Source: Candidatus Krumholzibacteriota bacterium (lineage in GTDB: Bacteria; Krumholzibacteriota; Krumholzibacteriia; Krumholzibacteriales; Krumholzibacteriaceae). From it: a stretch of DNA of 64,000 nucleotides. The position numbers and the translations under genes are program-made. The DNA is taken from contig JAFGCX010000030.1 of assembly GCA_016932415.1 (NCBI GenBank), positions 4,498-68,497 of the forward strand, read 5' to 3'. Below, in pieces: positions 52,801-59,794 of this stretch (position 1 is the first letter of the stretch; each line of letters starts with the position of its first letter). The notes under the pieces were generated by a model. That model had not been told where the DNA came from. It did not search any database and saw only the letters and a program-made list of their open reading frames with translations.

Positions 52801-53003
52801 ATAAGCCAGAGGTCGAATCCCTTTCCACCGGTCCAGAGTTTCTTCATCTGGTCTGATATTGGAAGGATGGTCACTTCGTTCTTATCGAGATCGACCCTCA
52901 GAGCCCTGCTGGCGTATCCTCTATCAAGATCGATCACTTCAAATGTAAACTCGCAAAGCGACTTATGCGCCTTTTTCATCTTCAAAAGATCTTTATCCGG
53001 CAT
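49800..53003 (-). CDS. AOR domain 1 fused to NuoE, NuoF and ferredoxin modules (NADH diaphorase)
   Basis: 1067 residues; AGGAGG precedes ATG. Residues 20-248 are AFOR_N (GYASRALRVDLD, LWTGGKGFDLWL, QAGRGGIGTVFRDKNIKA). Residues ~278-425 are NuoE-like with [2Fe-2S] Cys351, 356, 392, 396. A second thioredoxin-like [2Fe-2S] domain (Cys471, 476, 508, 512) starts the HydB-type NuoF. The FMN site is RGRGGGGFPTG, the NADH site NADEGGPGAFSDR, and the [4Fe-4S] SCGKCTACREG with Cys971. Two C-terminal [4Fe-4S] motifs end it (Cys1019-1029 and 1049-1059). It should accept electrons from the aldehyde-oxidising site and pass them to NAD+. Confidence 0.93.
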   Translation of the reverse strand: MPDKDLLKMKKAHKSLCEFTFEVIDLDRGYASRALRVDLDKNEVTILPISDQMKKLWTGGKGFDLWLMFQEITAETKWNDNNNPICFSQGPLGGTTSFPGSGKTIVTSLSPLTKSVMDCNVGGWFGPYLKFSGFDALVVTGKAAEDVIVVIDAVTGRVSIETAPEESIDSHLLAEELTEMYADDELDMRNIACVTAGRGAQHTHMGVLNFSFFDWRRALPRIKQAGRGGIGTVFRDKNIKALVLKNRQITPAWRIEESKAAKDVTPKKIAVQTSKKDLDAIIGIIEKWQSDPEYVVEMMQDIQDRFRYVSKTAIDEICKKTGRQKAHLYHIATFYKAFSLEPKGKTIVQVCMGTACHVKGSAKVLESFERALGIKAGETTGDMKYSLEEAACLGACSIAPVVRIGEELYGNVQAKDVAKLLKNVEKGKKGSPAAREDSDMTAIRITPEDLDRISARKKKESSGYKGILMVCTGTGCVSAKGPAIRDRLVEVIKEKGLEKDYLVTGTGCHGICANGPIILVQPHGIFYQKAGLKDAGDIIDALVEGKTVERLLYTDPVSGKACPKIEDIGFFSKQQLVALRNRGLVDPEQIDDYIARGGYAALRKVLAGGKKEDVIKEIIASGIRGRGGGGFPTGIKWESAVKAAAEKDEELYLVCNADEGGPGAFSDRSIIEGDPHSVIEGMLIGAFATGATAGYIYTRKEYPLAIERLRKAIDQCVDYGLIGDNILGSDLCFDINIHRGAGAFVSGESSAIFASMSGKAGEPRPKYLHNFESGFRGKPTILNNVETWATVPVIIDRGASWFSSIGMGDVSRSAWDGSSGTKVFSLTGAVNNTGLVEVPMGTTLREIIEDIGGGVPAGRVFKAVQTGGPSGGIIPAEKLDLPVGFDSLMEAGSMIGSGVLSVMDDRTCIIDVARDSIAFLADESCGKCTACREGLHHMKILLTRICGGEGKTGDIEALEELCRTVRDTSLCQLGGSAPNPVLSSLEYFREEYEQHIDEKKCAGGRCKALIKYSIDAQNCTGCTLCAINCPVDAITGEKKKTHHIDGDKCIKCGICYESCNFDAVEVI

Positions 53004-53339
53004 TGATTCGGCCTCCTGTAAGGTTTATTTTTTTCAGGATTCCAAATATACACCGTTTCGACCGGTTTTTAAAGGAGAAAATCGATGACTCAACCTTCGA
53101 TTGAGCAGGCTGCCGGAAAATATTATAAAAATATAATGCTATGATAATATGGATGTTAGAAGGTTGAAACCTCTGGGGTTCCGTTATCTGCCGCAGCAAT
53201 TTTGCGTTATGTACAAAATAACATAACGGTTGACAAAAGGAAATTTTATGATATTTATTAATTCAGTAATAGATGAAACTGTAGGTGATATCTTAATAAA
53301 AAGGTAAAAGCCGAGAGAAAAAGCAGGTCTGGAGAAGAA
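53004..53339. other. Divergent control region between the AOR operon and wtpA, 336 bases
   Basis: It is AT-rich and holds the ModE-box-like palindrome at 53205-53228, a TTGACA just after it (53230-53235) for the wtpA side, and several AT-rich -10-like sequences (for example near 53125-53150) for the minus strand. An inverted repeat CTCAA/TTGAG occurs at 53087-53103. No ORF was found. Confidence 0.6.
53205..53228. promoter_or_regulatory. Candidate ModE/oxyanion operator
   Basis: CGTTATGT-N8-ACATAACG is a perfect 8-bp inverted repeat. It resembles the ModE box (CGTTATAT-type arms) and lies between the AOR operon and wtpABC. TTGACA starts two bases after it, so a bound regulator would cover the wtpA promoter. 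A ModE-like HTH protein is encoded at 56264. Confidence 0.6.
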
Positions 53340-54374
53340 ATGATCAATGTCATTTCGGGAAAATCCCGCGAGAAAAAAGGCGTCATCTTTCCGCCTTTTG
53401 CAGTTGGAAAGGCGATATTCAGGGGGATACTTCTCTTTTCGTTGATCCTGATCATTTCCTCCTGTACGAGGACAGGTGGCACAAAAGAGAAAAAACTGAC
53501 GATCTTTCACGCCGGTTCCCTTTCTGTCCCGTTCAAGAGGATCGCCGAGGCATATCAGGCCGAACATCCAGGCGTGAAGATATTGATCGAATCGGCGGGA
53601 AGCAGGGTCTGCGCGAGAAAGATAAGCGATCTTGGCCGCAGATGCGATATCATGGCTTCGGCCGACTATACGGTGATCGATGACCTTCTCATACCTGACC
53701 ATGCCACGTGGAGCATAAAATTCGCAAGCAACGAAATGGTGATAGCTTTCCACGAGGATTCGAAAAGATCGGTCGAGATCGATTCTGAAAACTGGCTCGA
53801 TATCCTCCTCGATCCCGATGTCGCTTACGGCAGGTCCGATCCAGATTCAGACCCCTGCGGTTACAGGACTGTTTTAACAGTCAGGCTGGCCGAGGCTTTT
53901 TACGGCAGGGAAGGATTCGCGAGAGATCTTCTGGCAAAGGATCAGAGGTATATCAGGCCGAAGGAGGTCGATCTTCTTGCCCTTCTGGAAGCATCTGCGA
54001 TCGATTACCTTTTCATCTACAGATCGGTCGCCAGCCAGCATGGCCTGAAGTATCTCATGCTGCCATTCGAGATAAACCTCAGGGAGGCAGCGCTTGCGGA
54101 ACACTATAAAACAGTCTCGGTCGAGATAACCGGAAAAGAACCAGGCAGCTCGATCACTAAATACGGAGCGCCGATGATCTACGGCGTGACGATCCCTCTG
54201 AACGCTCCGGAGACCGACCTTGCCATCACGTTCCTCGAATTCCTCCTCGATCCTGAAAAGGGACTTGCTATCATGGAGGAATGCGGACAACCGTCGGTCG
54301 TTCCTTCGCCGGCGGAGACGTACCGCTTTATCCCCGACCGGTTGAAACGGTTCGCCACAGAACCTGGGACCTGA
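53340..54374 (+). CDS. wtpA: Tungstate/molybdate ABC transporter, substrate-binding lipoprotein (WtpA type)
   Basis: 344 residues. Lipobox ISSC (Cys42) after a membrane-like signal. LTIFHAGSLSVPFKRI and the later GRSDPDSDPCGYRT are typical of the WtpA family, which binds tungstate and molybdate with six oxygen ligands; ModA proteins lack the DPCGYR motif. The oxyanion would be collected in the periplasm. A ModE-box-like site and a TTGACA promoter precede it, and permease and ATPase genes follow. Confidence 0.9.
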   Translation: MINVISGKSREKKGVIFPPFAVGKAIFRGILLFSLILIISSCTRTGGTKEKKLTIFHAGSLSVPFKRIAEAYQAEHPGVKILIESAGSRVCARKISDLGRRCDIMASADYTVIDDLLIPDHATWSIKFASNEMVIAFHEDSKRSVEIDSENWLDILLDPDVAYGRSDPDSDPCGYRTVLTVRLAEAFYGREGFARDLLAKDQRYIRPKEVDLLALLEASAIDYLFIYRSVASQHGLKYLMLPFEINLREAALAEHYKTVSVEITGKEPGSSITKYGAPMIYGVTIPLNAPETDLAITFLEFLLDPEKGLAIMEECGQPSVVPSPAETYRFIPDRLKRFATEPGT

Positions 54375-54379
54375 GAGGC

Positions 54380-55216
54380 ATGGCGAAGTCACGAAAGGAT
54401 CAAATGGGGCAGGTGAAAAAGGGGATCAGAAAAACGCGGACGGTAGAGCCGCTCAACCTGCTGTTCGCCGCGCTCGGCGGATTGATCCTGCTTTTTATAA
54501 TTGCTCCTCTTGCCGGTCTCTTTCTTAACGTGACGCCGGAAGAGCTTGCCGATACGGCGCGTGAGGGTGAGGTGAGGACGAGCATATGGCTTACCCTTGC
54601 CACATCGATGGGGGCTACTCTCATCTTTTCTATAGCTTCGGTCCCGATGGCCTATCTTCTCGCCCGAAAGCGTTTTCCCCTGAAGGAACTGGTGAACGGG
54701 ATCATCGATATCCCGGTCGTCATCCCGCATTCAGCCGCCGGGATAGCCCTGCTCGGAGTAATATCGAGGAACACTCCCCTCGGTTCTCTTGGCGAGAAAA
54801 CCGGCATCCCATTCGTTGGCGGATACGCGGGGATAATGATAGCGATGGCTTTTGTAAGCGTACCATATCTCGTAAACGCGGCGCGCGATGGCTTCTCCGC
54901 AGTTCCGGTGGAGCTTGAAAAAGCGGCGTTGAATCTCGGAGCTTCACCTTTCCGAGTCTTCCGTACTATCTCGATGCCGCTCGCCTGGAGATCGATTCTC
55001 TCCGGGCTGATACTGATGTGGGCGAGAGGGATGAGCGAATTCGGAGCGGTTCTTGTGATCGCCTATCATCCCATGATAACGCCGGTATTGATATATGAAC
55101 GGTTCGGCGCCTTTGGATTGAAATACGCAAGGCCCGTATCCGTTCTTTTCATCACTATATGTCTCGTCTTCTTCATCGCGATGCGGATGATCGCAAGGAG
55201 CAGGGATGATGCTTGA
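54380..55216 (+). CDS. wtpB: Tungstate/molybdate ABC permease (WtpB type)
   Basis: About 278 residues from ATG 54380 (ATG 54404 has AAGGA four bases upstream and is as likely). The longer frame reaches back into wtpA and is not used. The permease fold has five to six membrane spans and the ATPase-docking EAA motif PVELEKAALNLGASPFRVFRTISMPL, in short EKAALNLGASPF. It pairs with WtpA and WtpC for oxyanion import across the inner membrane. Confidence 0.9.
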   Translation: MAKSRKDQMGQVKKGIRKTRTVEPLNLLFAALGGLILLFIIAPLAGLFLNVTPEELADTAREGEVRTSIWLTLATSMGATLIFSIASVPMAYLLARKRFPLKELVNGIIDIPVVIPHSAAGIALLGVISRNTPLGSLGEKTGIPFVGGYAGIMIAMAFVSVPYLVNAARDGFSAVPVELEKAALNLGASPFRVFRTISMPLAWRSILSGLILMWARGMSEFGAVLVIAYHPMITPVLIYERFGAFGLKYARPVSVLFITICLVFFIAMRMIARSRDDA

Positions 55217-56264
55217 AGTAAGGGGGCTGTCTAAAAAACTCGGAGATTTTCAGCTCGACGATATCTCTTTCACAGTCGAGACGGGGGAATATTTCGTCCT
55301 TCTCGGAGCTTCGGGAACGGGAAAGACAGTCCTGCTGGAGACCCTCACCGGGATCATCCGCGCCGACCGAGGCACTATCACGCATGGCGGCATCGATATC
55401 ACAGATGAGAAGATCCAGAAGAGGAAGATCGCGATTGTGTTCCAGGACCAGGCTCTCTTTCCGCATATGTCGGTCAGGCAGAACCTCGCCTACAGCCTTC
55501 GCGCGAGGGGGATAAAAGGTGCTGCTGAAGCGGAAAGGATCAGTCAACTCGCCCGATCGATGGAGATCGAACCACTCCTCGATCGCAGGCCCGGGGCCCT
55601 TTCCGGCGGAGAGGCGCAAAGGGTCGCTCTGGCGAGAGCGCTCGCTTCCGAACCGGATTGCATTCTTCTCGACGAACCGCTTTCATCGCTCGACAGCAAC
55701 ACGCGCAAGAAGATAAGGGCGATCCTAAGACGGTTGAACCGAAATGGAATAACGATCATCCATGTTACCCATGATTACGAAGAAGCGATCTCGCTCGCCG
55801 TCAGGATCGGGGTGATGGAACGCGGGTCGATAGTCCAGGTAGACACCCCGGAAAATATCCTGCGCCATCCGAAATCTGAATTCGTAGCCGGTTTCGTCGG
55901 GATAAAGAACTTTTTCAGGGGAAAGATCAGGCGCGGCGCGAGCGGCGCTCAGCCAGAATTCATAACGGGCGGAGCGAACTTTACCGTCTCTACGGATATC
56001 GCCGGGGGGGACGCTTTCGCGATAATCAGGAGCGAGGATATAGTCCTGACCAGTGACAAGCCTTCCCATAACGATATGAATATCCTCAGTGGCAGAGTGA
56101 CAGATATAAGCAGGGTGCGGTCCGGTATCGAGATCGTCGTTGATTCTGACGTGGAGATATCGGCTGTCATACCGGCTCAACGGTTCGATGATGGAGCGAT
56201 AGGGATCGGGAGCGACCTTTATCTTTCCTTCGGAGCGGACCAGGTAAGGATAATGGAGGTCTAG
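55206..56264 (+). CDS. wtpC: Tungstate/molybdate ABC ATPase (WtpC type) with TOBE domain
   Basis: 352 residues, overlapping wtpB by 11 bases. Walker A GASGTGKT (34-41), signature LSGGEAQRVALARAL, Walker B CILLDEPLSSLD and H-loop HVTHDYEEA are all present. The C-terminal ~120 residues form a TOBE-like domain that senses oxyanion in ModC/WtpC relatives and could give trans-inhibition. It ends at the TAGTG overlap with the HTH gene. Confidence 0.93.
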   Translation: MMLEVRGLSKKLGDFQLDDISFTVETGEYFVLLGASGTGKTVLLETLTGIIRADRGTITHGGIDITDEKIQKRKIAIVFQDQALFPHMSVRQNLAYSLRARGIKGAAEAERISQLARSMEIEPLLDRRPGALSGGEAQRVALARALASEPDCILLDEPLSSLDSNTRKKIRAILRRLNRNGITIIHVTHDYEEAISLAVRIGVMERGSIVQVDTPENILRHPKSEFVAGFVGIKNFFRGKIRRGASGAQPEFITGGANFTVSTDIAGGDAFAIIRSEDIVLTSDKPSHNDMNILSGRVTDISRVRSGIEIVVDSDVEISAVIPAQRFDDGAIGIGSDLYLSFGADQVRIMEV

Positions 56265-56629
56265 TGTCGATGGAACCCCGGGCGAAACTCTTCCTTTACG
56301 ATTCTGAAAGGGGAGGGCTTTTCGGCGATGGGAGGTACGAGCTGCTCGACGCGGTGCGCGAGCACGGTTCGCTCCAGGAGGCGGCGAGAAGGCTCGGAAG
56401 AGGATATCGCAAGGCCTGGGAAGATATAAGAAAGGCGGAGAAGGCGCTTGGCCGAAGGCTTGTGGACCGCTCCAGGGGAGGGCGCGATGGGGGATCTTCG
56501 CGGTTGACTGTTTTCGGGACAGAGCTTCTGGACGCGTGGAAAAGATACAGGAGGGCGGTCGACGGCGATATAGAAAACGCTTATGAAAGATTTCTCAGAA
56601 AACTCGTAGAAGGAGAATATGATGAGTGA
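56264..56629 (+). CDS. ModE-type winged-helix regulator without molbindin domain
   Basis: 121 residues from GTG 56264, overlapping the wtpC stop; GGAGG is five bases upstream. The HTH core LLDAVREHGSLQEAARRLGRGYRKAWEDI is the ModE N-terminal domain (in short GSLQEAARRLG). The C-terminal molybdate-binding Mop/TOBE repeat of E. coli ModE is absent, so it may sense oxyanion indirectly or need a partner. It probably acts on the palindrome at 53205 and regulates uptake and the tungsten enzyme. Confidence 0.85.
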   Translation: MSMEPRAKLFLYDSERGGLFGDGRYELLDAVREHGSLQEAARRLGRGYRKAWEDIRKAEKALGRRLVDRSRGGRDGGSSRLTVFGTELLDAWKRYRRAVDGDIENAYERFLRKLVEGEYDE

Positions 56630-56810
56630 GGAAGAACTAGGCAGGGTGATCGATGCGGCGGTCGAGACGAAAGATGGAAGGAAAAAGCTCTCATGCGCGA
56701 AAGCTTTCATAATCGCCGACGATTACGGGATCAGGCTCAGCGATATAAGCAGGTATTGCAACAGGAATGATATAAGGATCTCCAATTGCCAGCTCGGGTG
56801 TTTTAAATGA
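56619..56810 (+). CDS. Small Cys-containing protein of the molybdenum/tungsten cofactor operon
   Basis: 63 residues, overlapping the HTH gene by 11 bases and the next gene by four. It has three Cys (KLSCAK, YCNR, NCQLGC), the last pair near the end in SNCQLGCFK. A helical, acidic start is followed by DISRYCNRNDIRI. I have a sense that similar short sequences occur fused or near MobB-like proteins in anaerobes but cannot confirm. Coding is supported by tight overlaps at both ends. Function unknown. Confidence 0.65.
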   Translation: MMSEEELGRVIDAAVETKDGRKKLSCAKAFIIADDYGIRLSDISRYCNRNDIRISNCQLGCFK

Positions 56811-57244
56811 AGGTGATAGTGATATCAGGTTCGCATTCGAACGTGGGAAAGACAGGACTGGCACTGAAGATCATATCGATCCTCGAAGACGCAGTTCATG
56901 TCAAGATAGGTCATGGGACGCGCAAGGAGGGACTTGGAAACCGGTTCTATCCCGAGGGGACAGCGTTAGAAACTGTCGCCGCCGAAAACAACGGCCGCCG
57001 GTACCTCGTGATCGAGAGCAACAGGATACTGCGCGAGATAGATCCCGACCTGGCGATCTTTCTTGCCGGCGGCGAGGATAAACCGACGGCGAAAGAAGCG
57101 AGGAAGAAGGCCGATATAATCCGGGGAAAGGGTCTCAGAGGCGAAGAGGTCGACAGGATAAGCGAATCGCTTGGAGTCGATCGGAAGGTCGCGCTGGAGA
57201 TCATAAGACTCGCAGGATCTTTCGAAGAGGAACATGGAAAATGA
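56807..57244 (+). CDS. MobB-like P-loop NTPase of the cofactor operon
   Basis: 145 residues. IVISGSHSNVGKTGLALKI is the P-loop (GSHSNVGKT, residues 8-16). LVIESNRILREIDPDLAIFLAGG corresponds to the 'ESN.L' part of MobB-type GTPases. The C-terminal third is helical. MobB helps attach GMP to molybdopterin; with moeA downstream the role fits, but no mobA lies in the window. AOR-type enzymes use a non-nucleotide bis-pterin, so its role here is open. Confidence 0.8.
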   Translation: MKVIVISGSHSNVGKTGLALKIISILEDAVHVKIGHGTRKEGLGNRFYPEGTALETVAAENNGRRYLVIESNRILREIDPDLAIFLAGGEDKPTAKEARKKADIIRGKGLRGEEVDRISESLGVDRKVALEIIRLAGSFEEEHGK

Positions 57245-58422
57245 TATCGTACGAAGAAGCTCTGAAAATAGTGATCGGCGCGGCTGATCTGACGGGGAAT
57301 GAGACTGTTCCCCTGATAGAGAGCGCGGGAAGGGTCCTCGCGGGCGATATCCGCAGCGATATAGATATGCCTCCGTTCAATAAATCGGCGATGGACGGTT
57401 TTGCCGTCAGAACCGAGGACCTCCGAGCTGGCGCCAGTCTCAGGATCATCGAGACGATCCCGGCAGGCGTCTATCCGAAAAAGAGCGTGGGAAAAGGCGA
57501 ATGCTCGAGGATCATGACCGGCGGCGCCGTCCCCGATGGAGCAGGCCGCGTGGTAATGGTCGAGCATACCGAAGAGGCTGACGGTCATATGACTGTCACT
57601 AAAGAAAGTTCAGCGGTTAATATATGCTTCAGGGCTGAGGATATCCGAACAGGTGATCTGGTCCTTGAAAAGGGGACGATAATCGACCCCCCCAGGGTCG
57701 CTCTTCTTGCTTCGGTAGGCTGCGATCCCGTCGAAGTCTTCCGAAGGCCAGTCATGGGGATCGCCGCTACCGGAAGCGAACTCGTCGAGCCGGACGAAAA
57801 GCCTGAAGGCGCGATGATAAGAAACAGCAACGGGTACCAGCTCTTCAGCCAGGCTGCCCGCGCCGGGTTCGATCCGCGTTATCTCGGGATCGTCGGAGAT
57901 ACTCCGGAGGCGGTCGGGGAGATAATAGAAAGAGTATCCGGCGGGGTCGATCTGCTTATATTCTCGGGCGGAGTCTCCATGGGTGATTACGATTTTGTCC
58001 CCGGCGTGCTGAGGGAAAAGGGATTCGAACTTTATTTCGAAAAGGTCGCCGTCAAGCCCGGAAGGCCTATGGTCTTCGGCCGAAGGGGCAAGACCGCGGT
58101 CTTTGGATTGCCCGGGAATCCAGTTTCGACTTTCATCCTTTTCGAACTTTTCGTCAAGCCGCTTGGATTCGCCATGATGGGCTCAAAGTACAGGCACAGG
58201 GAGGTGAGGGCCGTTCTGGCCGGGGCGATAACAAGAAGGAAGACTGGAAGGCGTTCACATATTCCTGTCAGGTTCGTCTCGCCCGGCGTAGTCGGGCCGG
58301 TGGAATATCACGGTTCGGCCCATATCCGGGCTTTCGCCGCGGCTGATGGTATCATAGCGATCGAGACAGGTGTTTCAAGAGTGGAGGCGGGAGAGGAGAT
58401 CGACGTCATCCTCACCTGCTGA
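57241..58422 (+). CDS. moeA: MoeA, molybdopterin molybdenumtransferase
   Basis: 393 residues. It overlaps the P-loop gene by four bases. DMPPFNKSAMDGFAVR, RIMTGGAVPDGAGRVVMVE, FSGGVSMGDYDFV and FGLPGNPVSTFI are all MoeA signatures. It inserts molybdate or tungstate into adenylylated pterin. In tungsten-using organisms a MoeA paralogue may be metal-selective; nothing in the sequence decides this. Confidence 0.95.
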   Translation: MISYEEALKIVIGAADLTGNETVPLIESAGRVLAGDIRSDIDMPPFNKSAMDGFAVRTEDLRAGASLRIIETIPAGVYPKKSVGKGECSRIMTGGAVPDGAGRVVMVEHTEEADGHMTVTKESSAVNICFRAEDIRTGDLVLEKGTIIDPPRVALLASVGCDPVEVFRRPVMGIAATGSELVEPDEKPEGAMIRNSNGYQLFSQAARAGFDPRYLGIVGDTPEAVGEIIERVSGGVDLLIFSGGVSMGDYDFVPGVLREKGFELYFEKVAVKPGRPMVFGRRGKTAVFGLPGNPVSTFILFELFVKPLGFAMMGSKYRHREVRAVLAGAITRRKTGRRSHIPVRFVSPGVVGPVEYHGSAHIRAFAAADGIIAIETGVSRVEAGEEIDVILTC

Positions 58423-58442
58423 GTCGACGGCAGCGCCGGTTG

Positions 58443-58480
58443 AAAAAAAAGGGGCCGGCCAGAAATACCGGCGCCCCTTT
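58443..58480. terminator. Bidirectional terminator between moeA and porin
   Basis: A GC-rich stem near 58449-58480 (AAGGGGC paired with GCCCCTT and CGG/CCG inside) is preceded by eight A, which gives a U tract for the minus-strand porin gene, and ends in CTTTG on the plus strand. One bulge is likely. Confidence 0.65.
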
Positions 58481-58498
58481 GACCTGAAATGAATCACT

Positions 58499-59533
58499 TT
58501 AAAACCTGTGAATGATCCCGATTGACAGCCCCGTCGGGTTATCGCCGATCTCGGGAACTACGATCTCGCCATGGCCGCCACCTGTGCAGGCGTAATCAGC
58601 TTCCGGATCGTTAATCGCTACCGACCAGGCGCCATAGAATTTCGTGTTGTCGCCAGCGGGAAGATCGATGCCCGCAGTCACGATTTTCGCCCCCGTATCA
58701 TCGACCTTGTCGCCGTCGACGACGAGGCCGCCTGTCACATTATATTGAGCTTTCAGTATCATCTTTTCATGAGCCTTGAAACTCGCGCCTAGCCCGAATG
58801 TCTTTCGACCGACATCCCTTGCGCCGTTGATATTGGCGAGGCGCTCGAAAGATCCTACCAGCCGGTACTTCTCCCAGCTGTAGCTTCCGGCAAGGCGAAG
58901 GCCGTTTTCCGACCTGTCGTCGAATTCAGTCAACGCCGTTCCATGCTGTTCATACGATATTCCGGCAAAGACGGCAGATTTTTCGTAGATCATGCTCGCG
59001 CTAAGAAACGAAGTCTCATCTTCCCCTTCTTCGGGGACTATCAGGACGAAACCGTTTATGCCTCTTAAGTCAGGAGTCTTGTAGGCGATGGCGTTGTCGA
59101 CTCTGAGATTGAATCCGTAACCGCCGACGCCGGCGATATTCCTTGTGTCTCCAATATAGTTGCTGAAAAGATCGATCTTTCTGTACAGCATCTTTGATGG
59201 AGTCTCTTCGCGGCCGAAATATACTTTTCCGAAATCACCGGAGATGCCGGCGAAGGTCGCCCTGCTGGCGAAATCCTTTCCCGTCTCATCGAAATTGACC
59301 TGGTTTTCTATCTGCCAGAAGAACGAGAGGTCGTTGTCGAGCAGAAGAGACCCTTTGAACCCGATTCTCGAAGTATTACTAGATACATAGATGCTCGATT
59401 CATCTCCGTCGCTGAGGTTGTCAACAGAGACGTGTACGTATCCGTAAATCTTCGTTTCGAGCTCGCCGGCCGAAGCGCCGGAATGGAATATCGCTGTGAT
59501 AAGGAACGTGGCCATAAGGACTCTTTTAAACAT
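58499..59533 (-). CDS. Gram-negative-type porin
   Basis: 344 residues with GGGAGGCGG upstream. Signal peptide MFKRVLMATFLITAIF...ASAG. KIYGYVHVSVDN, TSRIGFKGSLLLDNDLSFFWQIE and GDFGKVYFGREETPS match general porins (Porin_4), and the C-terminal residue is Phe (IGIIHRF). It forms an outer-membrane channel. It lies inside the tungsten/molybdenum cluster on the opposite strand, so it could be the route for oxyanions, but that is only positional inference. Confidence 0.87.
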   Translation of the reverse strand: MFKRVLMATFLITAIFHSGASAGELETKIYGYVHVSVDNLSDGDESSIYVSSNTSRIGFKGSLLLDNDLSFFWQIENQVNFDETGKDFASRATFAGISGDFGKVYFGREETPSKMLYRKIDLFSNYIGDTRNIAGVGGYGFNLRVDNAIAYKTPDLRGINGFVLIVPEEGEDETSFLSASMIYEKSAVFAGISYEQHGTALTEFDDRSENGLRLAGSYSWEKYRLVGSFERLANINGARDVGRKTFGLGASFKAHEKMILKAQYNVTGGLVVDGDKVDDTGAKIVTAGIDLPAGDNTKFYGAWSVAINDPEADYACTGGGHGEIVVPEIGDNPTGLSIGIIHRF

Positions 59534-59574
59534 CGAACCGCCTCCCTGCAGTTTTTATTTTACGTCCAGACCAA

Positions 59575-59710
59575 TTCGCGGGACGTTTAATCAACAGACC
59601 GGCACTGATGCTTTCATATCAGCTAAAAGATGTCAACCGGTTTTCATTATCCGCGGCCATGTTCACGAAAAGGTGAGAGACGCCTGTCAGCGGCGGGCAA
59701 CCTGATAAAA
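59575..59710 (+). promoter_or_regulatory. Possible structured leader upstream of moaA
   Basis: Between the porin and moaA the strand holds several pairings: CTGAT/ATCAG near 59606-59622, CCGC/GCGG around an inner TTCAC-GAAAA-GGTGAG hairpin near 59651-59695, and a GGGCAACC at the end. Such compact folding before moaA recalls the Moco-RNA riboswitch position, but I cannot confirm its consensus by eye. Confidence 0.3.
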
Positions 59711-59794
59711 TTGAAAAAATATCCAAGACTAATCACTTTCCAATTGTTATATTGGCTGATGGTGGTGACCTTAAGCAGAAGGAATCGAAGGGTA

